In this document: positions 16,141 to 25,253 of the stretch, in pieces
Layout: the number at the start of each line of letters is the position of its first letter
Numbering within the stretch: position 1 is the stretch's first letter
From: CAIWHR01 sp963726775
GTDB taxonomy: Bacteria; Pseudomonadota; Gammaproteobacteria; Burkholderiales; Casimicrobiaceae
DNA: 64,000 nucleotides
Assembly: GCA_963726775.1 (NCBI GenBank)
Contig: CAVSDL010000009.1
Coordinates: 372,001-436,000, forward strand
Reading direction: 5' to 3'
Translations under genes and position numbers: made by a program
Notes under the pieces: model-generated
Told to the model about the DNA's origin: nothing
The model's input: the letters and a program-made list of their open reading frames with translations, nothing else
Databases searched by the model: none

Positions 16141-16953
16141 ATGCCACTCCCCGCCCCCGCCGTTCCGCCCGCCGTCGATCTTGCGGGCCGCGTGATCATG
16201 ATCACCGGCGCGACGGGCGGTCTCGGCCGGCCGCTCGCGCTGGCGTGCGCGGCGCGCGGCGCGACCGTCGTGCTGCATGGGCGCGTCGTGCGCAAGCTCG
16301 AGGCGCTCTACGACGAGATTGTCGCCGCGGCGTTTCCGCAGCCTACGATTTTGCCCCTCGACCTCGCGACGGCATCGGCTGAAGATTTCGGCAACGTCGC
16401 CGGCGCGCTGCAGGCGCAGTTGGGTCGGCTCGACGGTCTCGTGCATACCGCGGCCTATCTGGGCTCGCTCGGTTCGATCGAGCACCAGGCGTTCGATGCA
16501 TGGCAGAAAGCGCTGCGCATCAACGTGGCGGCCGCCATGGCATTGACGCGTTCGACGCTGCCGCTGCTCGCCGCCGCAGCGGACGCCAGCGTCGTGTTTA
16601 CGCTCGACTCGCGCGGCGGCGATCCTCGCGCGTTCTGGGGCGCGTACGCGGCGTCGAAGGCCGCCTTGTCGGCACTTGCGACGACGCTCGCCGACGAGTG
16701 GGAGAACCGCTCCAGCCTGCGCATCAACGCAATTGTGCCGGGGCCGATGCATTCTCCGCTGCGCACGCTTTCGCATCCCGCCGAAGACAAGACCACATTG
16801 CCGGAGCCCGCTACGCTGGTGCCGCTGTACCTGCATCTTCTCGGCGGGCAGCCGAAGTCCGAAAGCGGCGTGCGTATCGATGCGCAGGCGTGGCTAAGGG
16901 GTCAACCGGCATCGGCGCCGCTCGTCGCATCGTCGACGACGGGCCGTCCGTAG
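16141..16953 (+). CDS. YciK-like short-chain dehydrogenase/reductase
   Basis: A 270-aa NAD(P)-dependent oxidoreductase. The cofactor loop is TGATGGLG (about residues 22-29). HTAAYLGSL replaces the usual N-N-A-G loop, as in YciK proteins. VVFTLDSRGG carries the Ser region, and WGAYAASKAAL has the catalytic Tyr and Lys. INAIVPGPMHSPLR and a late LYLHLLGGQPKSESGV match E. coli YciK closely in order. The physiological substrate of YciK is not established. The start ATG at 16141 lies after a leader with no other gene. The 3' end overlaps the convergent ygfX-like gene by 52 bases. Confidence 0.85.
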   Translation: MPLPAPAVPPAVDLAGRVIMITGATGGLGRPLALACAARGATVVLHGRVVRKLEALYDEIVAAAFPQPTILPLDLATASAEDFGNVAGALQAQLGRLDGLVHTAAYLGSLGSIEHQAFDAWQKALRINVAAAMALTRSTLPLLAAAADASVVFTLDSRGGDPRAFWGAYAASKAALSALATTLADEWENRSSLRINAIVPGPMHSPLRTLSHPAEDKTTLPEPATLVPLYLHLLGGQPKSESGVRIDAQAWLRGQPASAPLVASSTTGRP

Positions 16954-17372
16954 CGAAGCCATACCCGCAGCTGCCGAAAATCTTCGGGCGGCAGCATGTC
17001 GGGCAGGATCATGATCGACGGCGAAGGTACCCACGCGCGCGCGCGATCGGGGCGCCAGACGATGATCGTGAGCTGCGCGCCGACATACGAATCGTCGAGG
17101 ATGACGCCGTCGCGCGAGTGCCCGTCACGCCCGGTCGCCGTGATTCGCCGGTCGGCGCCGATGTGCAGCAGTGCGGGAAGACCCCGGCCGGTGCAGCGCC
17201 AGAACCCGCGGACGGTGACTCCGGCGATCGCCGCCAGGCATCCGCCGGCAGCCCAGATCGGCAACGACAGCATCAAGACCAGCGCCACCATCATCAGACA
17301 CGCCACAGGAATCAGCGCGCAGGCGAGGCGCGACGGACACGGTTCGAGACGCAGGCGCGGCGGCGGTCTCAT
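16902..17372 (-). CDS. YgfX-like membrane protein
   Basis: A 156-aa protein with two adjacent membrane helices (about residues 15-55: LACALIPVACLMMVALVLML then PIWAAGGCLAAIAGVTV), followed by a cytosolic domain with HIGADRRITATGRDG and ILPDMLPPEDFRQLRVWLRY. This helix pair and the closing 'F-R-x-L-R-V-x-L-R' match the YgfX/CptA family, linked in enterobacteria to the SdhE flavinylation factor and once proposed as a toxin. No sdhE partner is adjacent. It lies 99 bases downstream of nadE on the same strand and may be co-transcribed with it. Confidence 0.7.
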   Translation of the reverse strand: MRPPPRLRLEPCPSRLACALIPVACLMMVALVLMLSLPIWAAGGCLAAIAGVTVRGFWRCTGRGLPALLHIGADRRITATGRDGHSRDGVILDDSYVGAQLTIIVWRPDRARAWVPSPSIMILPDMLPPEDFRQLRVWLRYGRPVVDDATSGADAG

Positions 17373-17471
17373 CGCCGGCCATTGCGGACCCGGGCGCGTG
17401 CCGGGTCAATCGACCTGATGGGCGAGCGTCACGGATGACCTGCAAGCCTCGCTCAGGGTTTCGCGAAGTGA

Positions 17472-19103
17472 CTAAGGGAGCGCCGGCGGCGCGGCGATGG
17501 CGTTCCACTCCGTCCATGACGATGTGATGGGGTAACGCCAGTCCTTGCCGAAGCCGCGCGGCGTGATGCGGATGCCGACGGCCGCCTGCCGCCGTTTGTA
17601 TTCGTTGATCTTGATCAGGCGGACGATCCTGCGCACGTGCTCCGGCTCGAAGCCCATGGCGACCATTTCGGCGGGGCTTCTGTCCTGTTCGACGTACGCC
17701 TCGAGAATACCGTCGAGCGCGTCATACGGTGGCAGCGAGTCCTGGTCGACCTGATCGGGCTTGAGTTCGGCCGACGGCGCACGGGTGATAATTCGCTCGG
17801 GAATCACGCGGCCGAGCCGGTTCCGGTAGTGGCACAGGCGGTAGACGAGCGTCTTGCTGATGTCCTTCAGCACGGCAAAACCGCCCGCCATGTCGCCGTA
17901 GAGCGTCGCGTAACCGACCGCCATCTCGGACTTGTTGCCGGTGGTCAGCACGATGGATCCGAACTTGTTCGACAACGCCATCAGCAGCGTGCCGCGAATC
18001 CTTGCCTGGACGTTTTCCTCCGCGGCGTCTGCCGGCAGGCCGCGGAAATCGGCGGCGAGCGCGCCGAGAAACGCGTCGAAAACGGGCGCGATCGGGATTT
18101 CGTCGTAGCGGACGCCGAGAATACCCGCCATGGCTCGCGCGTCCTCCAGGCTGATCGGCCGCGTGTACGGCGAGGGCAGCATCACGGCGCGCACCCGGTC
18201 ACGGCCAAGGGCATCGACGGCGACGGCAAGGACCAGCGCCGAGTCGACGCCGCCGGATAGCCCGAGCAGCACGCCGGGGAAATCGTTCTTGCCGACGTAA
18301 TCGCGAACCCCCATCACCAGCGCCTCGTAGACGTGCGGCTCGAGCCGTGCGTCGAGCGAACCGCGCACGGGCTTCGGCGCGCCATTTTCCAGCGCAACGA
18401 GCGCGAGCGTCTCGTGCCATGCGGGCAGTTGCTGGATGACTTCGCCGCTCCCATCCATCACGAACGACGCGCCGTCGAAAACGAGCTCATCCTGCCCGCC
18501 GACGCGATTCACATAGAGGATCGGCAGACCGGTATCGCGAGCGCGGGCGCCGACTTGCTCCCGCCGGAGCGCCTGCTGATGCGTATGGTAGGGCGATCCA
18601 TTGGCGACGACGATGAGCTTCGCGCCCGCTGCCTTGGCCTGCCGCGCCGGCTCGGGGAACCAGACGTCCTCACACACAAGGAGGCCGCACGCCACGCCAT
18701 CGACATCGATGACGCAGGGGGCGTCGCCCTTCACGAAATAGCGCTCCTCGTCGAAGACCGTGTAATTCGGAAGACACTGCTTGCGGTAGATCTGCGCCAC
18801 GCGTCCGTCGCGGAGCACGGCCAGCGCGTTGTAGCAACGGCCGCCGTCCCGTTCGGGGAAGCCAACGACAACCGTCGTCCCCGTCACCCGCTCGGCAAGG
18901 GCGGTGAGCTCCCGGGCGCAGGCGTCGAGAAATGCCGGCCGCAGCAGCAGATCTTCGGGCGGATACCCCGGGAGCGACAATTCGGGTGTGATGACCAGCC
19001 GCGCCCCCGCGCGTTCGGCTTCGGCGACGGCACCCAGGATGGCAGCGCCGTTGCCGGCAAGATCGCCGATGACCTGATCGAGCTGCGCCACCGCGATCTG
19101 CAT
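17472..19103 (-). CDS. nadE: Glutamine-dependent NAD+ synthase
   Basis: A 543-aa two-domain enzyme that makes NAD+ from deamido-NAD+, ATP and glutamine in the cytosol. The N-terminal nitrilase-type amidase (about 1-260) shows the catalytic Glu in TPELSLPGYPPEDLLLR, Lys in YRKQCLPNY and Cys in CGLLVCEDVWFPEP. The C-terminal synthetase (about 275-543) has the PP-loop GLSGGVDSALVLAVA, LTTGNKSEMAVGYATLYGDM and KDISKTLVYRL. The length fits proteobacterial two-domain NadE. The gene is divergent from the FemAB-like gene with little space between starts, so the promoters must overlap. Confidence 0.96.
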   Translation of the reverse strand: MQIAVAQLDQVIGDLAGNGAAILGAVAEAERAGARLVITPELSLPGYPPEDLLLRPAFLDACARELTALAERVTGTTVVVGFPERDGGRCYNALAVLRDGRVAQIYRKQCLPNYTVFDEERYFVKGDAPCVIDVDGVACGLLVCEDVWFPEPARQAKAAGAKLIVVANGSPYHTHQQALRREQVGARARDTGLPILYVNRVGGQDELVFDGASFVMDGSGEVIQQLPAWHETLALVALENGAPKPVRGSLDARLEPHVYEALVMGVRDYVGKNDFPGVLLGLSGGVDSALVLAVAVDALGRDRVRAVMLPSPYTRPISLEDARAMAGILGVRYDEIPIAPVFDAFLGALAADFRGLPADAAEENVQARIRGTLLMALSNKFGSIVLTTGNKSEMAVGYATLYGDMAGGFAVLKDISKTLVYRLCHYRNRLGRVIPERIITRAPSAELKPDQVDQDSLPPYDALDGILEAYVEQDRSPAEMVAMGFEPEHVRRIVRLIKINEYKRRQAAVGIRITPRGFGKDWRYPITSSWTEWNAIAAPPALP

Positions 19104-19209
19104 GGCCGCAATTTTAACATCCGTGGCTCTCGGATCGCTCCACGCTCGACCCTTCGTGGTCGCCGGCTTGCCGGCGCGCTGCGCACACGCGAGAATTCCC
19201 GTCTTTCCG

Positions 19210-20409
19210 ATGGATATGCCGCCAATCGCACGAACGTCCGCTGCAAACGAATCGCCGATCGTCGTTCGCGACGACGTCGCGCTGGCGGCAATTCCGGCCG
19301 CCGCCTGGAACGCTCTGCCAGGTGTCGAACCGTTGCTGTCGCACGCCTTTCTGTCGGCGCTCCACGAGACCGGTTGCGCTGCACCGGCGACGGGCTGGCG
19401 CCCCCGCTACCTCACGGCCTGGGGCGGCAATGCACTGGTCGGCGCGCTCCCGCTCTACGGCAAGGCACATTCCTATGGCGAATACGTTTTCGACTGGGCG
19501 TGGGCGGACGCCTTCCGCCGCTACGGGCACCGCTATTATCCGAAACTGATCGCCGCAATCCCGTTCACGCCGACACCGGGATCGCGGCTGCTCGCCAGTG
19601 ACGATCGCACGCGGTCCGCGCTGCTCGCCGGCGCGCTCGGCCTCCTCGAAGCCCCGCGCGACGGTGGCGCCGCGCCCTACTCGTCGCTGCACGTCCTGTT
19701 CCCGACGGCCGGCGAGGCCGCCGTCTGCGCGCGCGCCGGCATGATCGTCCGCCATGGCCTGCAGTTCCACTGGGTGAACCCGGGCTACGCTGATTTCGCC
19801 GAATTTCTCGCGACGTTCAACCACGACAAGCGCAAGAAGGTGAAACAGGAACGGCGCAAGCTCGCCGAGGCCGGCGTCACGTTTACCCGCAAGACCGGGA
19901 GGGACATCACCCGCGACGACTGGTCGTTCTTCTACCGCTGTTACGAGGGCACCTATCGTGCGCATCACTCGACGCCGTACCTGGCGCCGGATTTTTTCGA
20001 GCGCATCGGCGAGACGATGCCGGATAACCTGCTGCTCGTTCTCGGCTGGCGCGACGGCGTGCCGCTCTGCGCGGCGCTCGACGTGTTCGATGCCAAGGCC
20101 TTGTGGGGGCGTTACTGGGGAACAACCGCGTTCGTGCCCGGCCTGCATTTCGAGGCCTGCTACTACCAGGCGATCGAATTCTGCATCGAGCGGCGCATCG
20201 CGCGCTTCGAAGGCGGCGCCCAGGGGATTCACAAGCTCGCGCGCGGGCTGCTCCCGGTCACCACGTGTTCGGCGCACGCGATCGCCGACCCCGATTTCGC
20301 CGCGGCGATCGCCGACTTCTGCGCTCGCGAGCGGATCGACGTCGCGCACACGGTTGACGAGCTCGAGGCGGCGAGCCCGTTCAAGGACGATGAAGCGTCG
20401 GGCAAGTGA
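19210..20409 (+). CDS. FemAB-like GNAT family protein (COG3146/PF04339)
   Basis: A 399-aa protein of the 'peptidoglycan biosynthesis/FemAB-like' family with two tandem GNAT folds. Typical stretches are LSHAFLSALHETGC near the start, SYGEYVFDWAWADAFRRYG, FNHDKRKKVKQERRKLAEAG in the middle, and RFEGGAQGIHKLARGLLPV near the C-terminus. These four blocks are conserved across the family. Its biochemical role is not settled. The FemAB resemblance suggests aminoacyl or acyl transfer. ATG 19210 is preferred because upstream in-frame sequence overlaps nadE and looks non-coding. It runs in the same direction as the acyl-CoA genes that follow. Confidence 0.85.
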   Translation: MDMPPIARTSAANESPIVVRDDVALAAIPAAAWNALPGVEPLLSHAFLSALHETGCAAPATGWRPRYLTAWGGNALVGALPLYGKAHSYGEYVFDWAWADAFRRYGHRYYPKLIAAIPFTPTPGSRLLASDDRTRSALLAGALGLLEAPRDGGAAPYSSLHVLFPTAGEAAVCARAGMIVRHGLQFHWVNPGYADFAEFLATFNHDKRKKVKQERRKLAEAGVTFTRKTGRDITRDDWSFFYRCYEGTYRAHHSTPYLAPDFFERIGETMPDNLLLVLGWRDGVPLCAALDVFDAKALWGRYWGTTAFVPGLHFEACYYQAIEFCIERRIARFEGGAQGIHKLARGLLPVTTCSAHAIADPDFAAAIADFCARERIDVAHTVDELEAASPFKDDEASGK

Positions 20410-20593
20410 AACGGCGGGGCCCGCGCACTTCCCGATGCCGTTCGTCGAACACCCTTCTTCTGCACCTCCCGGCCACGGCGCTCGATGCCCGCGGGCGTTC
20501 GTTCGATGGCCACTGCGTGTTAGACTTTTCGCGCCATCCGCCGTTCGGATTCCGCTTTCGGCGCTCACTTCCCACGTCTGTCCCGCCCTCACC

Positions 20594-21391
20594 ATGAGCG
20601 ATCCGATCCTGCTCTCGCGCCAAGCCTCCGTCGCGACGTTGACGCTGAACCGCCCGGACGCCCTCAACACGCTGGATGTGGCGATGATGGAGGCACTGGT
20701 GCGGCATACGTCTGCACTGGCCGCGGATGGCTCGTTGCGCTGCGTCGTGTTGAAGGGCGCGGGCCGGCATTTCATGGCGGGCGGCGATCTCCGCACCTTC
20801 GCCGAGTCGTTGCCGCGTCCTCCCGCCGAGCGGCAGGCAGGCTTCGCCGATCTCATCGGGCGCCTCCACGCGGCGATCGAGAATTTCCGGAGGATGCGCC
20901 CGCCGGTCGTCGCCAGCGTGCATGGCGCCGTCGCGGGCTTCGGGCTGTCGCTGATGTGCGCCTGCGATCTCGCCATCGCCGCCGACAGCGCGTATTTCAC
21001 CTCCGCCTACCGGCATATCGCGCTGACCCCGGATGGCGGCCTCTCGCATACGTTGCCGCGCATCGTCGGAGTCAGGAAAGCGATGGAAATCGTGTTGCTG
21101 GGCGAGCGATTCGATGCGCAGGAAGCGCTGCGCCTCGGGCTCGTCAATCGCGTCGTTCCGGCGGCGGACCTCGACGTCGCGACTGCGGCGATCGTGCAGG
21201 CGCTGATCACCGGGCCCGCGGCGGCGATCGCCAGTGGCAAGCGGCTCGTCAACGAGTCGCTCGGGCGAACGCTGTCGGAACAATTGCGGGCCGAGGCGGA
21301 GAGCTTCGCCCAATGTGCGGCCACCACCGATTTTGTCGAAGGCATCGAAGCCTTTCTCGCGAAACGACCGCCGCAATTCGGACGCGAATGA
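20594..21391 (+). CDS. Enoyl-CoA hydratase/isomerase family protein
   Basis: A 265-aa crotonase-fold protein. The first oxyanion-hole segment is KGAGRHFMAGGDLRTFAE and the second HGAVAGFGLSLMCACDLAIA. The classical first catalytic Glu is absent (Gly-Leu-Ser here). The second acidic position is Asp in LTPDGGLSHTLPRIVG, a pattern resembling PaaG-type isomerases more than the classical two-Glu hydratase. It could therefore be an isomerase of acyl-CoA double bonds or ring compounds. The ATG at 20594 follows a 184-base gap after the FemAB-like gene. A short-chain dehydrogenase gene starts 43 bases downstream, suggesting a shared acyl-CoA pathway. Confidence 0.88.
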   Translation: MSDPILLSRQASVATLTLNRPDALNTLDVAMMEALVRHTSALAADGSLRCVVLKGAGRHFMAGGDLRTFAESLPRPPAERQAGFADLIGRLHAAIENFRRMRPPVVASVHGAVAGFGLSLMCACDLAIAADSAYFTSAYRHIALTPDGGLSHTLPRIVGVRKAMEIVLLGERFDAQEALRLGLVNRVVPAADLDVATAAIVQALITGPAAAIASGKRLVNESLGRTLSEQLRAEAESFAQCAATTDFVEGIEAFLAKRPPQFGRE

Positions 21392-21434
21392 CGCGCGGCG
21401 CGGCCGCTTCGATCCCGTTCCCGGGAGCCTGCTG

Positions 21435-22271
21435 ATGCCCGATCTCGAGGGCAGGACACTCTTCATTTCCGGCGGGTCGCGCGGAATCGGTCTCGCGATC
21501 GCGATCCGCGCCGCACGCGATGGCGCCAACGTGGCGATCGCCGCGAAGACCACCGAACCGCACCCGAAACTGCCCGGGACCATTCATTCGGCCGCGGCGG
21601 AAATTGAGAATGCCGGCGGCAAGGCCTTGCCGATCGCATGCGATATCCGCGACGAAGCCGCGGTGCACGCCGCCGTGGACGCGACCGTCGCGGCGTTCGG
21701 AGGCATCGACATCCTCGTCAACAACGCGAGCGCGATCAGCCTGACCGGCACCGACGCGACACCGATGAAGCGTTTCGACCTGATGTTCGGCGTCAACGTT
21801 CGCGGCACCTTCCTCTGCGCGCAGGCTTGCCTGCCGCATCTGCGGAAATCAGCGGGCGCCGGCCGCAATCCGCACATTCTGACGCTGGCCCCGCCGCCGA
21901 ACCTCGACCCGAAGTGGTTCCGGGACCACGTCGCTTACACGATGGCGAAATACGGGATGAGCATGTGCGTGCTGGGAATGGCCGAGGAATTCCGCGCCGA
22001 TGGGATCGGCGTCAACGCGTTGTGGCCGCGCTCGGTGATCGCGACAGCCGCCGTGGCGATGATCCCCGGTGCCGCCGATCAACTCCAGCGGATGCGCCGG
22101 CCGGAGATCGTGGCGGATGCCGCCTACGCAGTGCTGACGCGCAATGCGCAATCGACCACGGGCAATTTTTTCCTCGACGAGGACGTACTGGTCGCCGCCG
22201 GCGTCACGGACTTCGGACGCTACGCGGTCAAGCCGGGCGTGCCGTTGCTGCCCGACCTTTTCCTGGACTAA
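21435..22271 (+). CDS. Short-chain dehydrogenase, HSDL2-like
   Basis: A 278-aa oxidoreductase: ISGGSRGIGLAIA (cofactor loop, about residues 10-22), DILVNNASAISLTGTDAT, and catalytic Tyr/Lys in AYTMAKYGMSMCVLGMAEEF. The sequence AAKTTEPHPKLPGTIHSAAA, with the fixed phrase 'H-P-K-L-P-G-T-I', is a marker of the HSDL2-like group (hydroxysteroid dehydrogenase-like, without the SCP2 domain). It probably acts on a 3-hydroxyacyl-CoA or similar. It follows the enoyl-CoA hydratase/isomerase gene closely. Its stop overlaps the stop of the convergent rluB gene by two bases. Confidence 0.88.
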   Translation: MPDLEGRTLFISGGSRGIGLAIAIRAARDGANVAIAAKTTEPHPKLPGTIHSAAAEIENAGGKALPIACDIRDEAAVHAAVDATVAAFGGIDILVNNASAISLTGTDATPMKRFDLMFGVNVRGTFLCAQACLPHLRKSAGAGRNPHILTLAPPPNLDPKWFRDHVAYTMAKYGMSMCVLGMAEEFRADGIGVNALWPRSVIATAAVAMIPGAADQLQRMRRPEIVADAAYAVLTRNAQSTTGNFFLDEDVLVAAGVTDFGRYAVKPGVPLLPDLFLD

Positions 22272-23770
22272 CGGTTGCCGATGTCGTCGTCGACCGGCGT
22301 CGGCTCGACCGCGCGCGGCGCTTCGTTGCCGGGCGATTCGCTGGATGATCCTTGCGGCCGGGGCCCGCGGCGCGGCTGATTCCCGCGACCGCGCGGATTA
22401 CCTTTGCCGCCGCCCCCGCCTGGCGGCCCCTTGGGTCGGTGCGGGCCCGCCGGTCGATGTTCGCCCTTTGGCCGCGGCCCGTTGGTGCCTGGCAGGCCCT
22501 CCGGCACCCCACCGGGAATCGTCAACGTGGTCATGACGATTGGCGACGACGGGCCTCGCTGTCCCTGCGATCCCGCATGGTGCGACTTGCCATGCTGGGG
22601 CCGCCCTTGCCCGCCAGGCCCGCGATAGCCGGCGCCGTGCGCGCGCTCTTGTGCCTGGCCATGCTTCGGGCCACCGTTGCCGTGTCCGCGACCGTGCGGA
22701 CGACCGTGGCCCTTGCCGAAAAAGCTTCCGACGGAACGGTTGCCATGCGTCGGATCGCCGAGCGCGCTGTTGCCCGGTTCAATCGCGTCGGGATCCTGCG
22801 GCGCGTCGTCGTCAACAATCGTGGTCGCGTTGCCTGAGCGCCGCGGCCCGCCTTTCGGCCCGCGATGGCCATGACCCGGCGGGCGCGGACCCTTGCCCTG
22901 CGGCCGGCCTCCGGGTGCTTGCCCCTGATTGTCGCGTTCCGCACCGGCAGAGCGCATTCCGGCCGCAACGAGCACGGGTCCGACCTCCTCGGTCGCAAGC
23001 TCGAGGGTCTGGCCACGCTTCACGCGGGAAGGCATCGCCACGGTGCCGTAACGCGTGCGGATCAAACGGCTCACCGTGAGTCCAAGGGCCTCGAAAAGGC
23101 GTCGCACTTCACGATTGCGACCTTCGTTGATCACGATGTGATACCAATGGTTGGAGCCTTCGCCGCCGCCATCCTCGAGCGATTCGACTTTCGCGGGCCC
23201 GTCGGCGAGTTCGATGCCCGAGATCAGCGCCTGCTGCTGCTCCGGCGTGAGCATGCCCATCACGCGCACGGCGTACTGGCGTTCGACTTCGTAGCGTGGA
23301 TGCATCATCTTGTTGGCCAGCTCGCCCGAATTCGTGAACAGCAGCAGGCCCTCGGTATTGAAGTCGAGGCGCCCGATGGCGATCCACTTGCCGTTGCCGA
23401 TGTTCGGGAGCTTTTCGAATACGGTGGGACGCCCCTCGGGGTCGTCGCGGGTGACGATTTCGCCCGCGGGCTTGTGATACATGAGGATCCGCACGCGCGG
23501 CTCGGCGAAGCGCACCTTGACCAGCTCGCCGTTGATGCGCACCTCGTCACCCGGACCGACCTTCTGGCCGACCTCCGCCGGCTCGCGGTTTACCGTGATG
23601 CGACCGGCGACGATCATTTCCTCCATGGCGCGGCGCGAGCCGAAACCGCAGGAGGCCAGCACCTTGTGCAGGCGCTGCGGCTCGGTGAAGACCTCGTCAG
23701 TGGAGGATTTGTGGCGCGGCGGCCCCAGACTGTCCGTGATCTGTTGCAGGGCGAGGCTCGGCTGTTGCAT
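22268..23770 (-). CDS. rluB: 23S rRNA pseudouridine synthase RluB with a long Gly/Pro/Arg/His tail
   Basis: A 500-aa protein. The N-terminal half is a complete RsuA-family synthase that modifies U2605 of 23S rRNA: an S4 domain (QRLHKVLASCGFGSRRAMEE, then GRITVNREPAEVGQKVGPGD) and the catalytic Asp in GRLDFNTEGLLLFTNSG, followed by NEGRNREVRRLFEALGL. After about residue 270 it has a disordered tail of some 230 residues made of Gly, Pro, Arg, His, Lys and Gln (for example KGHGRPHGRGHGNGGPKHG), which probably binds RNA. ATG 23770 gives a start overlapping the end of scpB. An upstream start at 23845 is possible. It is the last gene of the trpS-scpA-scpB-rluB series. Confidence 0.92.
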   Translation of the reverse strand: MQQPSLALQQITDSLGPPRHKSSTDEVFTEPQRLHKVLASCGFGSRRAMEEMIVAGRITVNREPAEVGQKVGPGDEVRINGELVKVRFAEPRVRILMYHKPAGEIVTRDDPEGRPTVFEKLPNIGNGKWIAIGRLDFNTEGLLLFTNSGELANKMMHPRYEVERQYAVRVMGMLTPEQQQALISGIELADGPAKVESLEDGGGEGSNHWYHIVINEGRNREVRRLFEALGLTVSRLIRTRYGTVAMPSRVKRGQTLELATEEVGPVLVAAGMRSAGAERDNQGQAPGGRPQGKGPRPPGHGHRGPKGGPRRSGNATTIVDDDAPQDPDAIEPGNSALGDPTHGNRSVGSFFGKGHGRPHGRGHGNGGPKHGQAQERAHGAGYRGPGGQGRPQHGKSHHAGSQGQRGPSSPIVMTTLTIPGGVPEGLPGTNGPRPKGEHRPAGPHRPKGPPGGGGGKGNPRGRGNQPRRGPRPQGSSSESPGNEAPRAVEPTPVDDDIGNR

Positions 23771-24386
23771 CGGTCCCGTCGGCGGGCGGTGCCAGGATCG
23801 GGCTCGCGAGCGCGAATTCCGCTTCGGCGGCTTTGGTGGGTGCATCGGGGGTCTCCAGCAGGTGGGAAGCGTCGAGCTCGGCCAAGGGGGGCAGCTCCGA
23901 CAGCGAGCGCAGGCCGAGATCGTCGAGAAAGGCCTTGGTGGTCGCGTAGAGCGCCGGACGACCCGGCGTCTCCTTGTGTCCGACCACTTCGACCCATTGG
24001 CGGTCCATCAGCGCGGTGATCACGCTGGTGGCCACTGCAACGCCGCGGATGGCTTCGATTTCGCCGCGGGTCACGGGTTGCTGATAGGCGATGATCGCCA
24101 GAGTTTCCATCACCGCGCGCGAGTAACGGGGCGGGCGTTCCGGCGACAGCCGGTCGAGAAACGGCTGGATGTCGGGCCTGCCCTGAAAGCGCCAGCCCGA
24201 CGCCACTTGCGTGAGCAGGACGGCCTTGCCGGACCATTCGTCCTTGAGTTCGTCCAGCAGCTTGCGCACGAGCTCCGGATCGAGCGGCGGCAGGAAGAGC
24301 TTCGCGAGTTGCGTCACCGCAACGGGCTCGCCGGCCGTCAGCAGCGCCGCTTCGAGAATGCCCTTGATTTCCTTCAGATCGTCCAT
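23697..24386 (-). CDS. scpB: Segregation and condensation protein B
   Basis: A 229-aa kleisin-associated (kite) subunit of the SMC-ScpAB complex, which compacts and helps segregate the chromosome. Two winged-helix domains are visible: KEIKGILEAALLTAGEPVAV at the start, then RYSRAVMETLAIIAYQQPVT and GEIEAIRGV in the second. GRPALYATTKAFLDDLGL is the standard closing motif. A variable acidic/Ala tail of about 55 residues follows. It lies 24 bases after scpA and overlaps the beginning of rluB, as expected for a single transcript. Confidence 0.95.
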   Translation of the reverse strand: MDDLKEIKGILEAALLTAGEPVAVTQLAKLFLPPLDPELVRKLLDELKDEWSGKAVLLTQVASGWRFQGRPDIQPFLDRLSPERPPRYSRAVMETLAIIAYQQPVTRGEIEAIRGVAVATSVITALMDRQWVEVVGHKETPGRPALYATTKAFLDDLGLRSLSELPPLAELDASHLLETPDAPTKAAEAEFALASPILAPPADGTDATAEPRPATDHGQSGAAAPQILH

Positions 24387-24410
24387 CGCGGATTCGTCGC
24401 TTGGTTGGGT

Positions 24411-25253
24411 TTACGACTCGAGCACGAAGCTGGGGCCCGCCGTCAGCTGCACGTAGATCGGCGCGTAAGGCTCCGCCTGCGCGATGCTGACCAGCCGCTC
24501 GCGCGCAAGTTCGAGCAGCGCGAGAAACGTGACGATGAGGTGCGGCACGTCGGCGTGCGCCGCGAACATCGCGGTGAACTCGGCAAAGCGCGTCGGGGAG
24601 AGTGCCTTCAGGAGCCGGCTCATCTCCGCGCGCACCGAAAGCTGCTGGCGGCTGACGAGATGATGCCGGTTGATCCGCGCGCGCGCAATAAGGCCCGCCC
24701 AGGCCGCGCGGAGATCGTCCGGGGCGACGTCCGGCAGCCGGGCAGCGGCGGCCCGATCGAACCAGACGCGCACCGTCGCGAAGTCGCGGCCGGCCTGCGG
24801 CAGCGCATCGATCTCCCGCGCGGCCTGTTTCATGCGTTCGTACTCGAGCAGGCGGCGGACGAGCTCCACGCGCGGATCTTCCGGCTCCGCGCCTGGTGGC
24901 GCGGGGGGCTTGGGCAGCAGCAGCCGTGATTTGATTTCGATCAGCACCGCGGCCATCAGCAGATATTCGGCGGCAAGCTCCAGCTGCGTGCGCCGCATCA
25001 TCTCGACGTAGCCCAGATACTGGCGCGTCAGTTCCGCCATCGGGATTTCGAGGACGTTGATGTTCTGCTTGCGGATCAGGTAGAGCAAGAGGTCGAGCGG
25101 CCCCTCGAAGGCGTCGAGAAAGATTTCCAGCGCCTCCGGCGGGATATAGAGATCCTGCGGCAGCTCGAGCAGCGGCTCGCCGTGGATCCGCGCGACCGCC
25201 GCGCCCCCCTGCCGCGCGAGATCGGCGACCGCGTCGCCCACGTAGTCGGTCAT
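24411..25253 (-). CDS. scpA: Segregation and condensation protein A (kleisin)
   Basis: A 280-aa kleisin that bridges the two SMC heads. The N-terminal segment FEGPLDLLLYLIRKQNINVL (about residues 49-68), then EYLLMAAVLIEIKSRLLLP, is diagnostic. The C-terminal winged helix contains FLALLELARERLVSIAQAEP. The ATG at 25253 overlaps the TGA of trpS (ATGA), giving translational coupling. The N-terminus has about 30 extra residues before the conserved part. The partner scpB is immediately downstream. Confidence 0.95.
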   Translation of the reverse strand: MTDYVGDAVADLARQGGAAVARIHGEPLLELPQDLYIPPEALEIFLDAFEGPLDLLLYLIRKQNINVLEIPMAELTRQYLGYVEMMRRTQLELAAEYLLMAAVLIEIKSRLLLPKPPAPPGAEPEDPRVELVRRLLEYERMKQAAREIDALPQAGRDFATVRVWFDRAAAARLPDVAPDDLRAAWAGLIARARINRHHLVSRQQLSVRAEMSRLLKALSPTRFAEFTAMFAAHADVPHLIVTFLALLELARERLVSIAQAEPYAPIYVQLTAGPSFVLES

